Source: Nesterenkonia sp. Act20 (lineage in GTDB: Bacteria > Actinomycetota > Actinomycetes > Actinomycetales > Micrococcaceae). From it: DNA of 64,000 nt. This document shows positions 26,069 to 34,071 of the stretch, one piece after another. The position numbers and the translations under genes are program-made. Positions within the stretch are counted from its first letter, which is position 1. The number at the start of each line of letters is the position of its first letter. The notes under the pieces are model-generated. The model saw only the letters and a program-made list of their open reading frames with translations, searched no databases and had not been told where the DNA came from. The stretch is taken from assembly GCF_019173455.1 (NCBI RefSeq), contig NZ_JADPQH010000001.1, positions 1,178,001-1,242,000 on the forward strand, given 5' to 3'.

Positions 26069-26074
26069 AGTCTA
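26069..26074 (-). promoter_or_regulatory. -10 hexamer of a leaderless promoter (TetR gene)
   Basis: Read leftward, TAGACT lies 6 bases before the ATG at 26062. No Shine-Dalgarno sequence is visible. Confidence 0.6.
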
Positions 26075-26103
26075 GGGCTGGGAGGGGCGGACGACCGGAT
26101 CTG

Positions 26104-26952
26104 TCATGGACGGATCGGAGCGAAACCGGTGGCGAGCCCGCAGAGCGTCTCTACCGTGGCCCAGTCCGTGGTGTTCTCCCCGATCAGGTTCGCTTTGCCG
26201 GTGCCGTGATAGTCAGATGATCCGGTGACCAGCAGGTCATGGCGCGCGGCGAGGTCGCGCAGCACCGCGCGGCCGGATTCGGGGTTGTCGCGGTGGTGGA
26301 CCTCCACTCCGGCGAGGCCCGCGTCGACCATCTCCTCGAGCTGGGCGGCGCTGACGGTGCGGCCGCGCGCCGATGCCATGCCGTGGGCCAGCACCGGGAC
26401 TCCCCCGGCGGCGCGGACCAGCTCGATCGCCATCGTCGGGTGCATGTTCTGTTGGCTGACGTAATACGGAGATCCCGCGTGGAGCAGATGGTCGAAGGCC
26501 TCTTGGCGGTCGGCCACGACCCCGATCCCCACCAGCGCGTCGGCGAGGTGCGGGCGGCCCACGGTGGCTCCGGTGCTGACGTGCTGCTCAACGGTCTCCC
26601 AGGTCAGCGGGAAGTCTACGGAGAGGCGTTCGGCGATGCGTCGGGCCCGGTGCATCCGACCGTCGCGGGCTTCGGCGACCGCGGTGGAGAGCCCCTCGTG
26701 GAGCGGATCATGGAGGTAGCTCAGCAGATGGACGCTGATCCCGTTCTCGGTGAGCGTGGTGATCTCCATCCCGGGCAGCAGCATGACCCCGTGCTGCCTC
26801 GCGGCCGCGATGGCCTCGTCCCAGCCGACGGTGGTGTCGTGATCGGTCAGCGCCAGCCCTTCCAGTCCCGCAGCCGCCGCGGCGGCGATCACCGCAGCGG
26901 GAGCTTCGGTGCCGTCGGAGACGTTGGAATGGGTGTGCAGGTCCACGCTCAT
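26104..26952 (-). CDS. PHP-domain phosphoesterase (TrpH/YciV family)
   Basis: The 282-residue protein begins with the PHP motif DLHTHSNVSDG, then LTDHDT, and later histidines in RPHLADAL, VLAHG and SSDYHG, a complete metal-ligand set. The family includes YciV (RNase AM), a 5'-3' exoribonuclease also active on 3',5'-nucleoside bisphosphates. The likely role is RNA 5'-end processing or nucleotide clean-up, but substrates vary in this family. The ATG at 26952 is supported by a leaderless promoter. Confidence 0.88.
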   Translation of the reverse strand: MSVDLHTHSNVSDGTEAPAAVIAAAAAAGLEGLALTDHDTTVGWDEAIAAARQHGVMLLPGMEITTLTENGISVHLLSYLHDPLHEGLSTAVAEARDGRMHRARRIAERLSVDFPLTWETVEQHVSTGATVGRPHLADALVGIGVVADRQEAFDHLLHAGSPYYVSQQNMHPTMAIELVRAAGGVPVLAHGMASARGRTVSAAQLEEMVDAGLAGVEVHHRDNPESGRAVLRDLAARHDLLVTGSSDYHGTGKANLIGENTTDWATVETLCGLATGFAPIRP

Positions 26953-26959
26953 GCGCCTC

Positions 26960-26965
26960 AGCCTA
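26960..26965 (-). promoter_or_regulatory. -10 hexamer of a leaderless promoter (PHP gene)
   Basis: Read leftward, TAGGCT lies 7 bases before the ATG at 26952. It shares a 63-base divergent region with the aminopeptidase promoter. Confidence 0.55.
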
Positions 26966-27003
26966 CCGGGCTGCCGCCTCCGGCCAGGCCTCACGGGCGC
27001 ACC

Positions 27004-27009
27004 TAGACT
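27004..27009 (+). promoter_or_regulatory. -10 hexamer of a leaderless promoter (aminopeptidase P)
   Basis: TAGACT lies 6 bases before the ATG at 27016, with no ribosome-binding site between them. Confidence 0.6.
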
Positions 27010-27015
27010 GGGACC

Positions 27016-28596
27016 ATGACCAGTTCTGAGAAAAGTGAAGAATTCGACTTCGTCGCCGCAGCCTCAGCACAGGAGCTCGGGGATCGTGTGAACAATCGCT
27101 CGCAGCGCCCCACCTCAGAGGCATTCAAAGAGTTTATGGCCTCGAGCTGGGCTCCGGCCGAGCGCGTGGCGCATGAGCGCGATGAGGTCGCCTCCTACGC
27201 CGCTCGACGCCGTGCCGCGGTGTCGGCCCAGTTCCCGGGTGAGCGGCTGGTGATCCCTGCCGGACCCCTGAAGGTTCGCTCGAATGACACCGATTACCGC
27301 TTCCGCCCGCACTCCGCCTTCGCCCATCTCTCCGGGCTCGGACTGGACCACGAGGCAGGTGCCGTGCTCGTCTTCGAGCCGGTGGACGAGGGCACCGGTG
27401 ACGACGGCTCCGACCACGAGGTCACGCTCTATTTCACGCCGATGGCGGGGCGGGACTCGGAGGCCTTCTACGCCGATGCACGCCACGGTGAGTTCTGGAT
27501 CGGGCCCCGGCCCGGCCTGGAGGAGTTCTCCCAGCGACTCGGGATCCGCACCGGCGACACCGGAGCACTTGAGGTGGCCGTGACCAAGAACGCCGGTCCC
27601 GTGGAGTTCGGCGGGACGCGTCTGCGGCTGCTGCGCGAGGTGGACCTGAACGTCGACGCCCTGGTGGACACCTCCCGGATCAACACCGCAGTGGACCTGG
27701 AGACCTCCGATGCCTACGACGGCGAGCTGCTGGAGTCCCTCTCCGAGCTGCGCCTGGTCAAGGACAGCTGGGAGGTCGAACAGCTGCGCACCTCGGTGAA
27801 CGCCACCATCGCGGGGTTCCACGATGTGGTCGCCGCGCTGCCTGCCGCGGTGGGGCACGCCCGCGGCGAGCGGATCGTGGAGGGGGCGTTCTTCGCCCGC
27901 GCTCGACTCGAGGGCAATGACCTCGGCTATGACACGATCGCCGCCTCGGGCAACAACGCCACGGTCCTGCACTGGATCCGCAATCACGGCGCGGTGAACC
28001 CGGGAGAGCTGCTGCTCCTCGACGCCGGTGTGGAGGCCGAGTCTCTCTACACCGCAGACATCACCCGCACACTGCCGGTCACCGGAGAGTTCACCCCCGT
28101 GCAGCGCCGGATCTACGAGGCCGTCCTCGCGGCGGCAGACGCGGCCTTCGCGGTGGTCCGCCCGGGCATCAAGTTCCGGGAGATCCACGCGGTGGCGGTG
28201 AAGGTGCTCGCCGAGCACCTCGATGACTGGGGGCTTCTGCCGGTGAGCCTCGAAGAGGCCCTGGATGAGAGCGGCCAGCATCACCGCAGGTGGATGCCTC
28301 ACGGCACCAGCCACCACCTCGGCCTGGACGTCCATGACTGCGCACAGGCCAAGCGCGAGCTGTACCTGGACGGCGTGCTGGAACCCGGAATGGTGTTCAC
28401 CATCGAGCCGGGGCTGTACTTCAAGAACGAGGATCTCGCGGTGCCGGCGGAGTTCCGCGGTATCGGCGTACGGATCGAGGATGACGTGCTGGTCACCGAG
28501 GACGGTGCGGAGAATCTCTCAGCCTCCCTGCCGCGCACGGCCTCGGAGGTGGAGACCTGGATGCAGGGGATCTGGGCACAAAACAAGAGTGGTTAA
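27016..28596 (+). CDS. pepP: Xaa-Pro aminopeptidase (aminopeptidase P)
   Basis: This 526-residue metallopeptidase removes N-terminal residues before proline. It has the aminopeptidase P N-terminal domain (about residues 45-200) and the pita-bread catalytic domain. Metal ligands are visible: D336 and D348 in LLLDAGVEAESLYTADIT, a histidine in GTSHHLGLDVHD, one glutamate in TIEPGLYF and one in GVRIEDDVLV. The acidic N-terminal 40 residues are variable. No signal peptide is present, so it is cytoplasmic. It stands alone. Confidence 0.94.
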   Translation: MTSSEKSEEFDFVAAASAQELGDRVNNRSQRPTSEAFKEFMASSWAPAERVAHERDEVASYAARRRAAVSAQFPGERLVIPAGPLKVRSNDTDYRFRPHSAFAHLSGLGLDHEAGAVLVFEPVDEGTGDDGSDHEVTLYFTPMAGRDSEAFYADARHGEFWIGPRPGLEEFSQRLGIRTGDTGALEVAVTKNAGPVEFGGTRLRLLREVDLNVDALVDTSRINTAVDLETSDAYDGELLESLSELRLVKDSWEVEQLRTSVNATIAGFHDVVAALPAAVGHARGERIVEGAFFARARLEGNDLGYDTIAASGNNATVLHWIRNHGAVNPGELLLLDAGVEAESLYTADITRTLPVTGEFTPVQRRIYEAVLAAADAAFAVVRPGIKFREIHAVAVKVLAEHLDDWGLLPVSLEEALDESGQHHRRWMPHGTSHHLGLDVHDCAQAKRELYLDGVLEPGMVFTIEPGLYFKNEDLAVPAEFRGIGVRIEDDVLVTEDGAENLSASLPRTASEVETWMQGIWAQNKSG

Positions 28597-28696
28597 CCAC
28601 TGCGAAAAATCGTGATATGACGGCGATCTAGATGTGATGAATTCGACGCTTGTCAGCCTCTAACCATTCGGAGGTCCTGGGTTTCGACCGCTACGC

Positions 28697-28724
28697 TTGA
28701 ACCAGTCGAACCTGACAGGTTCAA
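28697..28724. promoter_or_regulatory. Overlapping inverted repeats upstream of the GlsB/YeaQ gene
   Basis: TTGAACC (28697-28703) mirrors GGTTCAA (28718-28724), and GAACCTG (28708-28714) mirrors CAGGTTC (28716-28722). Two alternative palindromes share the right arm. They lie 20 bases before the start codon and could be an operator or a leader hairpin. The rest of the 148-base gap shows nothing clear. Confidence 0.45.
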
Positions 28725-28744
28725 ACAATCACAGGAGGAACACC

Positions 28745-29020
28745 ATGGGAATTATCGGTTGGCTCGTACTGGGCCTCATCGCAGGTGCCATCGCACGCCT
28801 CATCCTTCCCGGCAAGCAGGCCGGCGGATGGATCGCGGCACTGATCACCGGTGTGCTCGGCGCACTGCTCGGCGGGTTCATCGCCTCAGTGCTCTTTGAC
28901 ATCAGCGTCAACGATTCATTCTTCTCGCTGCCCACATGGCTGTTCGCCATCGGTGGCGGCGTGATCGTGGCCTTCATCTGGCAGGCCATCACCGGTCGCC
29001 GCGGCAGCCGCAAGGTCTGA
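28745..29020 (+). CDS. GlsB/YeaQ/YmgE-family stress membrane protein
   Basis: The 91-residue protein has three predicted membrane helices and the family's glycine pattern: GIIGWLVLGLIAGAIARLI at the start, GWIAALITGVLGALLGG, then IGGGVIVAFIWQAI. Members (transglycosylase-associated proteins) are often induced by general stress. The ATG at 28745 follows AGGAGG. It is followed by a strong terminator, so it is monocistronic. Confidence 0.92.
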   Translation: MGIIGWLVLGLIAGAIARLILPGKQAGGWIAALITGVLGALLGGFIASVLFDISVNDSFFSLPTWLFAIGGGVIVAFIWQAITGRRGSRKV

Positions 29021-29070
29021 TTCGCAAGCACACTGAGCAGACGGTTCCTCGCTGAACCGGCGCTCACACT

Positions 29071-29125
29071 GAAACGCCCCGTCGGCCTGGACTCCATTGG
29101 AGCTCCAGGCGGACGGGGCGTTTTC
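29071..29125. terminator. Bidirectional terminator
   Basis: GAAACGCCCCGTC (29071-29083) pairs with GACGGGGCGTTTTC (29112-29125), with an inner CCTGGA/TCCAGG extension. A and T tracts flank the stem. It separates converging genes. Confidence 0.88.
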
Positions 29126-29175
29126 ATGTACAGGGGCCGGAAACCTGCGGGAGCGGTCGGCTCAGACCGCGGGGT

Positions 29176-30090
29176 TCAGGATCGCGGGTCCTCCGCGGCC
29201 TGCGTGTTTTCGTGGGATTCGGGCTGTTCGGCCTGTTCACCCGTGACATGCGGCTCGGGCTCCCCCGGACCGTCCTGGGGCTGGGAGGTTGAACTCTCCC
29301 CGGCCTGCTCCGCCGGTGTCGACGGATGGGACTCAGCCTCCTGGGGCGCCTGCTCCTGCGGGGCGCGCACACCGTAGCGCGGCCGCCCGTCGGGAAGATC
29401 GTTATAGCCGGTGGCCGGGGCCTGCGACTCCGAGGCCTGCGAGTCAGGAGCTGCCGTCGTCGTCGTGCCGCCCTGCTGCTCGACGCCCGCTGCACCCTGG
29501 CCGGTGCCGGGCTGAGGCGTGGGCTGTGGCGCTGCGGTTGGCTGCTGCGGGACCCCGCCCATGCTGGTGGAGGTGGGATCGTTGAATGCGTTCAGGCTCA
29601 TCACTCCCGCGCCGGCGACCAGCTGGCGTGCGCGCTGGGCGGAGCCGAATTCGCACACCACGTCGAAGCTGGTGGCCACCAGCTGCGAGGAGGATGCGTA
29701 CTCACGGCGACCCTTGCGCATGGCGAAGCCCAGCACGCCGATGATCATCCAGATGGCCATGCCCAGCACCACGGAGAACGCGAGGTTGTAGATGCTCGCC
29801 TCGGGGCTGAACAGATAGATCAGCAGTCCGATGAAGGCACCGAACATCGCGCCCTGCGCCGCGCCGCCGAGGGCCACCCGGGGGTAGGTCAGCCGGGTGC
29901 GGATGTGCTCCACCGACCGCAGGTCATTGCCCACGATCGTCAGCGCCTTGACGTCGAAGCCCTCCGCCGCGGTCAGGTGGTCCACCACCTTCTGCGCGTC
30001 CTCATAGGAGCGGTAGCGTCCCAGCAGCTCGCCGCGGGGAAGCCCGCCAGTGTTGAGCCCGCCTGAATTGGTCCCAGCATTCATCGACAT
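29176..30090 (-). CDS. General-stress-protein-17M-like (YflT-domain) membrane protein
   Basis: The 304-residue protein has an N-terminal YflT/GSP17M-like domain (RYRSYEDAQKVVDHL...VKALTIVGNDLRSVE) and two central membrane helices (about 75-125). Residues from about 175 on are a disordered Pro/Gln/Glu-rich tail. Related proteins sit next to mrp in Micrococcaceae. Its function is unknown beyond a presumed stress role. The start at 30090 has the hexamer GACAAT 6 bases upstream and no Shine-Dalgarno, so the mRNA may be leaderless. Confidence 0.8.
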   Translation of the reverse strand: MSMNAGTNSGGLNTGGLPRGELLGRYRSYEDAQKVVDHLTAAEGFDVKALTIVGNDLRSVEHIRTRLTYPRVALGGAAQGAMFGAFIGLLIYLFSPEASIYNLAFSVVLGMAIWMIIGVLGFAMRKGRREYASSSQLVATSFDVVCEFGSAQRARQLVAGAGVMSLNAFNDPTSTSMGGVPQQPTAAPQPTPQPGTGQGAAGVEQQGGTTTTAAPDSQASESQAPATGYNDLPDGRPRYGVRAPQEQAPQEAESHPSTPAEQAGESSTSQPQDGPGEPEPHVTGEQAEQPESHENTQAAEDPRS

Positions 30091-30143
30091 GTGCTCATTG
30101 TCTCAGGTCGGCGGAGCTGCTCCCGCTCGCCCGTCACACGCAC

Positions 30144-30178
30144 GAGGCAGTGCTGTGCGGCGGGGCCAGCACTGCCTC
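30144..30178. promoter_or_regulatory. Perfect 11-base inverted repeat in a divergent promoter region
   Basis: GAGGCAGTGCT (30144-30154) and AGCACTGCCTC (30168-30178) flank a 13-base loop. It lies between two divergent genes, where no terminator is needed, so an operator is more likely. No T-tract follows. Confidence 0.45.
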
Positions 30179-30210
30179 AGCCGGTGCAGTGCGGGTCCCC
30201 TGACGACTCG

Positions 30211-30216
30211 TAGACT
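30211..30216 (+). promoter_or_regulatory. -10 hexamer of a leaderless promoter (mrp)
   Basis: TAGACT lies 6 bases before the GTG at 30223, which makes that GTG the probable start despite the absence of a ribosome site. Confidence 0.6.
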
Positions 30217-30222
30217 GGGGCG

Positions 30223-31356
30223 GTGTCTGATCCAACCGTCGTCGAACGTATTCGCCAGCGCCTCACCGAGGTCATCGATCCGGAGCTGCGTCTCCCGATC
30301 ACCCAGCTGGGCATGGTCGGGGACATCAGCGTCGACGATGCAGGTGCCGCGCAGGTCGGCGTGAAGCTCACCATCGCGGCCTGCCCCATGCGCAGCCGCA
30401 TCGTCGAAGACGTCACCGCCGCGGCTGTCCGCGCCGAGGGTGTCTCCACGGCTTCGGTGGAGCTGGGCGTGATGACCCCGGAGGAGCGCGCCGAGCTCAA
30501 GGAGCACCTGCGCGGCGGGGAGGCCGGCAAGATCAATCGGTTCGCCCAACCCGAGAGCCTCACCAAGGTCTACGCGGTGGCCTCGGGCAAGGGCGGTGTG
30601 GGCAAGTCCTCGGTGACGGTGAACCTCGCCTGCTCGCTGGCCGCGCAGGGGATGAAGGTCGGCATCATCGACGCCGATATCCATGGCTTCTCCGTCCCGG
30701 ACCTGATGGGCATCACCGATAAACCCACCCGGTTGGACGAGATGATCCTGCCCCCGGTGGCCTATGGCGTGAAGACCATCTCCATCGGCATGTTCGTCGA
30801 CGGCAATCAGGCGGTGGCCTGGCGTGGGCCGATGCTGCACCGCGCTGTGGAGCAGTTTCTCACCGACGTGCACTTCGGCGATCTTGATGTGCTGCTGCTG
30901 GACCTCCCACCCGGCACGGGCGACATCGCGATCTCAGTGGCTCAGCTGCTGCCCGGCTCCGAGCTGCTGGTGGTCACCACACCCCAGTCCGCGGCGTCGA
31001 ACGTCGCCGAGCGCGCAGGGGCGCTGAGCTCACAGACCAAGCAGCGGGTGGCAGGGGTGATCGAGAACATGGGCCCGATGACCCTGCCCGACGGCACCAG
31101 CTTCGAACTCTTCGGAAGCGGCGGGGGCCAGCTTGTCGCGGACCGGCTGAGCGACTCCCTGGGCAGCGAGGTTCCGCTGCTGGGCTCGGTGCCGCTGGAT
31201 ATGCACCTGCGTGAGGCCGGCGACGACGGCGAGCCCGTCGTCCTGTCAGCTCCGGAGTCTCCGGCCGGGGCCGCTCTGCGCGGCATCGCGGCACGCCTGG
31301 CAGTCCAGCCGCGCGGGATCAGCGGCCGCAAACTCCCCTTCAGCCCGGCCTCCTGA
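30223..31356 (+). CDS. mrp: Mrp/ApbC-family iron-sulfur carrier ATPase
   Basis: The 377-residue P-loop protein is the bacterial ApbC/NBP35 homologue, thought to carry Fe-S clusters to target proteins. It has an N-terminal MIP18/DUF59 domain (about 1-85, IDPELRLPITQLGMV) and the deviant Walker A ASGKGGVGKSSVTVNLA near 121-137, with IDADIHG and DLPPGTGD following. The C-terminal CxxC found in many ApbC proteins is missing: the equivalent stretch is IENMGPMTLPDGTSFELFG. That is common in actinobacterial members as I recall, so an Fe-S role here is less certain. Confidence 0.93.
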   Translation: MSDPTVVERIRQRLTEVIDPELRLPITQLGMVGDISVDDAGAAQVGVKLTIAACPMRSRIVEDVTAAAVRAEGVSTASVELGVMTPEERAELKEHLRGGEAGKINRFAQPESLTKVYAVASGKGGVGKSSVTVNLACSLAAQGMKVGIIDADIHGFSVPDLMGITDKPTRLDEMILPPVAYGVKTISIGMFVDGNQAVAWRGPMLHRAVEQFLTDVHFGDLDVLLLDLPPGTGDIAISVAQLLPGSELLVVTTPQSAASNVAERAGALSSQTKQRVAGVIENMGPMTLPDGTSFELFGSGGGQLVADRLSDSLGSEVPLLGSVPLDMHLREAGDDGEPVVLSAPESPAGAALRGIAARLAVQPRGISGRKLPFSPAS

Positions 31357-31375
31357 GCCGAGCCTCCCCCCCTCG

Positions 31376-31450
31376 GCGTTTTACCTGGGGTTACGTGGTC
31401 TACCGGGCCAACCGTCGAGGCGGTACTCCACGTATCGCGGGGTAAAACGC
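31376..31450. repeat. 75-bp palindromic intergenic repeat, copy A
   Basis: The ends are the perfect 10-base inverted repeat GCGTTTTACC / GGTAAAACGC. Inside, GGTCTACC at offset 22-29 sits opposite offset 47-54, where two bases have diverged. It lies between the converging mrp and tatB genes, where it could also act as a terminator. Copies B and C have the same length and the same ends. Confidence 0.9.
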
Positions 31451-31466
31451 GGCAGGGGGTGGGCGG

Positions 31467-32009
31467 TCAGGTGGCTTCGCTGTCGAAGGGAGCGTCACGC
31501 AACGCTTCCGTCCGTGCGGAGTCTTCTGGTTCGCGCGGCGCGGTCCCGTCGCGGGAGTCAGCCCCGGCCATTCCGGCGGCGAGGGCGGATCCAGCGGATC
31601 CCGCCGTGCCGAACGCGGAGCTCGGTGGGACACCGCTGACCCCGTTCCGGCCATTGGGCTTGGTGCTGCGGAAGAGTTCGCGCGGGTCGGTCGCCTTTCG
31701 GGCGGAATCCAGAGTCCCGGTGACCGCAGAGCGGGCGTCGCGGAAGTCCTCGGAGTATTCGTCGCTCAGAGCCTCGCGGATGATCCGCCGCGGGTCGTAC
31801 TGGCGCGGGTCATACCGCTTCCAGTCCACGTCGTCGAAGTCGGTGCCGGTCTCGTCCTTGAATCGACCCTTGGCGTCCTCAGCCATGTCACGGGCCTGCC
31901 GGACCCAGCGCGCCAGGTTGCGCGCATACTGGGGCAGCCGCTCCGGTCCAAGGATGACCAGTGCGAGCACCACCAGAATGACGAACTCATACCCATTGAT
32001 ACCGGTCAC
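31467..32009 (-). CDS. tatB: Sec-independent protein translocase subunit TatB
   Basis: The 180-residue protein has an N-terminal membrane helix (YEFVILVVLALVILGP, residues 7-22) followed by the hinge PERLPQYARNLARWVRQARD and a long charged amphipathic helix, then a disordered tail. TatB binds twin-arginine signal peptides with TatC. TatA and TatC are not in the window. The GTG start at 32009 has a leaderless promoter. It lies next to mrp, as in mycobacteria. Confidence 0.92.
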   Translation of the reverse strand: MTGINGYEFVILVVLALVILGPERLPQYARNLARWVRQARDMAEDAKGRFKDETGTDFDDVDWKRYDPRQYDPRRIIREALSDEYSEDFRDARSAVTGTLDSARKATDPRELFRSTKPNGRNGVSGVPPSSAFGTAGSAGSALAAGMAGADSRDGTAPREPEDSARTEALRDAPFDSEAT

Positions 32010-32015
32010 GGACCA

Positions 32016-32021
32016 AGCCTA
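32016..32021 (-). promoter_or_regulatory. -10 hexamer of a leaderless promoter (tatB)
   Basis: Read leftward, TAGGCT lies 6 bases before the GTG at 32009. It overlaps the end of the intergenic stretch after the upstream gene. Confidence 0.55.
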
Positions 32022-32035
32022 CCCTCAGCCGTGAC

Positions 32036-32929
32036 TCAGTCAGTGAGCCAGTCGAGCAGCTCCTCGAATCCGCGCTCCAGCCGCTCGGAGCCCGAGGGCA
32101 CGATGGGCAGGACCTGGACCCGTGAACGATCGGTCGCCATGACCCAGTTGGAGATCTGCTCCGCCGCGGACTCGGGAAGATCGGAGCTCACCACATACTG
32201 GACCCTGCCGCTCTCCATGGCGGCGGTCCATTCCTTCTCGTCTTCGGAGATGAAGAGCTGGCACTCGTCACCGGTGCGCAGAGTGATGTTCTCCTTACGG
32301 GCATCCGAGACGTCGACCGCGCTTGCCAGCTTCGACTCCAGCGGCGCCATCTCCACTCCGGCCTCCTCGGGTCTCGTCTCAGAGACATCGAGGTGATGTT
32401 CGCCGTCGGTGAGTCGGATCTGCACCGTACGGATGCCAGCGACGACGCCGGTCTCGGCATACTCGGTCGCGAGGCCGAACCCTGAAAGATGCGGTGCCGA
32501 CCAGCCCAGGCTCTTGAGCGCGTTGAGGCTGTCCAGTGGGATCTGCTGGATCTCTGTGGTCTCCGGCGACCCGGGGAGCATCGAATCGGAGTCGTCCACG
32601 GGGATCAGGTTCAGGTCCGTGCTGGTGAGCGGCACGCCTGGATTCGTCAGGGCGGCGTCACCCTCCTGCTGGGTCTCGCTGCTCTGCGAGCCCTGAGGCA
32701 GCAGCGACTGGACGGAGCTGATCTGAGGCAGGGCTCGTCCACCGACCACCCAGGCCGCCACGAACACCAGCACGCCCAGCAGAGCCAAGACGATCAGCGA
32801 GAGCACAACAAGCCACCCGGCGCGCGGACGGGTGGCTTTATGAGCGGTCGCGGCACCTGGCCAGCTGCGGGTCGACTCACCGGTGCTGGCCCCGCGTACG
32901 AGCGGAGTACTTGAATCGTGCCTTGTCAT
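32036..32929 (-). CDS. Unidentified single-helix membrane protein
   Basis: I do not recognise this 297-residue protein. It has a cytoplasmic stretch of about 40 residues, one membrane helix (AGWLVVLSLIVLALLGVLVF, about 40-60) and an extracytoplasmic part. The latter has a Ser/Gln-rich linker and a folded region (LSGFGLATEY...GIRTVQIRLTDGEHHLDVSETRPEE) vaguely like the RseB/MucB or DUF4367 type that monitors envelope stress. There is no zinc-finger anti-sigma motif and no protease triad. It lies between the O-methyltransferase and tatB, where sigE, rseA and htrA sit in mycobacteria. The start may be 32929 or 32941; CATGAT 7 bases upstream favours 32929. Confidence 0.7.
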   Translation of the reverse strand: MTRHDSSTPLVRGASTGESTRSWPGAATAHKATRPRAGWLVVLSLIVLALLGVLVFVAAWVVGGRALPQISSVQSLLPQGSQSSETQQEGDAALTNPGVPLTSTDLNLIPVDDSDSMLPGSPETTEIQQIPLDSLNALKSLGWSAPHLSGFGLATEYAETGVVAGIRTVQIRLTDGEHHLDVSETRPEEAGVEMAPLESKLASAVDVSDARKENITLRTGDECQLFISEDEKEWTAAMESGRVQYVVSSDLPESAAEQISNWVMATDRSRVQVLPIVPSGSERLERGFEELLDWLTD

Positions 32930-33089
32930 CCTGATTATCATGAGGGGTAGAACTGAGCAGAACCTGAAATTTTTCTGGAAATCTATCAGTATCCGAGAAT
33001 CCGTTCCTCGGTGACCCCCCTTGCACTCGACCTCACGGAAGAGCGCGCACCGTCCCTGCGTCATCACATTCGTGTTCAGAGAAGGACCC

Positions 33090-33740
33090 ATGAAAGCTCA
33101 GCAGCCTCAGCATCCCGTCAAATATTCGAGCTGGGCCTACGCCGAGCAGCACGCGGAGGAGGAGCCGGCGCTGGCGCAGGCCCGCGTCCGAGCAGAAGAG
33201 ATCGGGGTGCGCCCCGCGAGCCCGGGAGTCACCGCCCTGCTGACCGTCCTGGCCGCTGCGACCCAGGCGCATGCCCTGGTGGAGGTGGGCACCGGCGTGG
33301 GGGTCTCAGGACTGGCTCTGCTCCGTGGAGCACGCTCCGACGCCGTGTTGACCAGCATCGATTACGAGGCCGACCACATCCAGGCGGCGCGCGAGACATT
33401 CAAGGACGCCGGTCTTCCAGCCTCTCGAGCCCGGTTGATCACGGGTCGAGCCCAGCAGGTGTTGGCGCGGCTGACAACTGGCGCCTACGACGTGGTCTTC
33501 ATCGATGCGGATGCGGCGCGTGTTGGGGACTACGCGGAGCAGGGGACCCGGCTGCTGCGCCCCGCGGGGCTGTTGATCATCAATGATGCGCTGGACCACG
33601 ATCGGGTCCCGCGACCTGCGGTCAGAGAGGATTCCACACAGGCTTTGAGGGCCCTGGAGAGGAATCTGCTGGAGGACGGGCGGCTCCAGACCTCGATGCT
33701 CGGCGTCGGCACCGGACTTCTTGTGGCCGCTCGTCACTGA
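33090..33740 (+). CDS. SAM-dependent O-methyltransferase
   Basis: The 216-residue protein resembles the class I O-methyltransferase family that includes catechol and caffeoyl-CoA methyltransferases. Motif I is LVEVGTGVGVSGLALLRG (near residues 64-81), and VVFIDADAARVGDY carries the metal-binding aspartate. The ATG at 33090 follows AGAGAAGGA. Its neighbour order with tatB and mrp matches the mycobacterial Rv1220c locus. Substrate is unknown. Confidence 0.88.
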   Translation: MKAQQPQHPVKYSSWAYAEQHAEEEPALAQARVRAEEIGVRPASPGVTALLTVLAAATQAHALVEVGTGVGVSGLALLRGARSDAVLTSIDYEADHIQAARETFKDAGLPASRARLITGRAQQVLARLTTGAYDVVFIDADAARVGDYAEQGTRLLRPAGLLIINDALDHDRVPRPAVREDSTQALRALERNLLEDGRLQTSMLGVGTGLLVAARH

Positions 33741-33757
33741 GGACGAGCCCCGGAACG

Positions 33758-33794
33758 GTTCAGGCCGGGCACGCTGAACGCGCCCGGCCTGAAC
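33758..33794. terminator. Terminator between converging genes
   Basis: GTTCAGGCCGGG (33758-33769) and CCCGGCCTGAAC (33783-33794) form a perfect 12-base stem with a 13-base loop. It lies between the O-methyltransferase stop and the DUF3117 stop, with no long T-tract. Confidence 0.75.
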
Positions 33795-33800
33795 AGCAGG

Positions 33801-33971
33801 TCATTCTCCGACGGCCTTGATCAGGCACTGCTTCAGCGCCTGAGCCTCTTCGTTGTTGATCTCGAGGACCAGCCGGCCCCCTCCGTCGATCGGCACCCGC
33901 ATGATCAGGCTGCGTCCCTCCTGAGTGACCTCCATCGGACCGTCGCCAGTACGCGGTTTCATTGCAGCCAT
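33801..33971 (-). CDS. DUF3117 family protein
   Basis: This 56-residue protein is a near-perfect match to the small actinobacterial DUF3117 family, beginning MAAMKPRTGDGPMEVTQEG and continuing with a RVPIDGGGRLVLEI strand block. Function is unknown. The ATG at 33971 has GAAGGG 9 bases upstream. An ATG at 33980 would be too close to that site. Confidence 0.9.
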   Translation of the reverse strand: MAAMKPRTGDGPMEVTQEGRSLIMRVPIDGGGRLVLEINNEEAQALKQCLIKAVGE

Positions 33972-33992
33972 CGAGTGCATCCCTTCTGAAGT

Positions 33993-33998
33993 TCTATA
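33993..33998 (-). promoter_or_regulatory. Possible -10 box of the DUF3117 gene
   Basis: Read leftward, TATAGA is one base from consensus and lies 21 bases before the start at 33971, leaving room for a short leader with the Shine-Dalgarno site. The -35 is not clear. Confidence 0.45.
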
Positions 33999-34071
33999 GC
34001 GTGCGTGTCCATGCCTGATGCAGAGATCCAGCGCCTGAACTCACTCTATTATCTCGCATCTGGGACGAATG

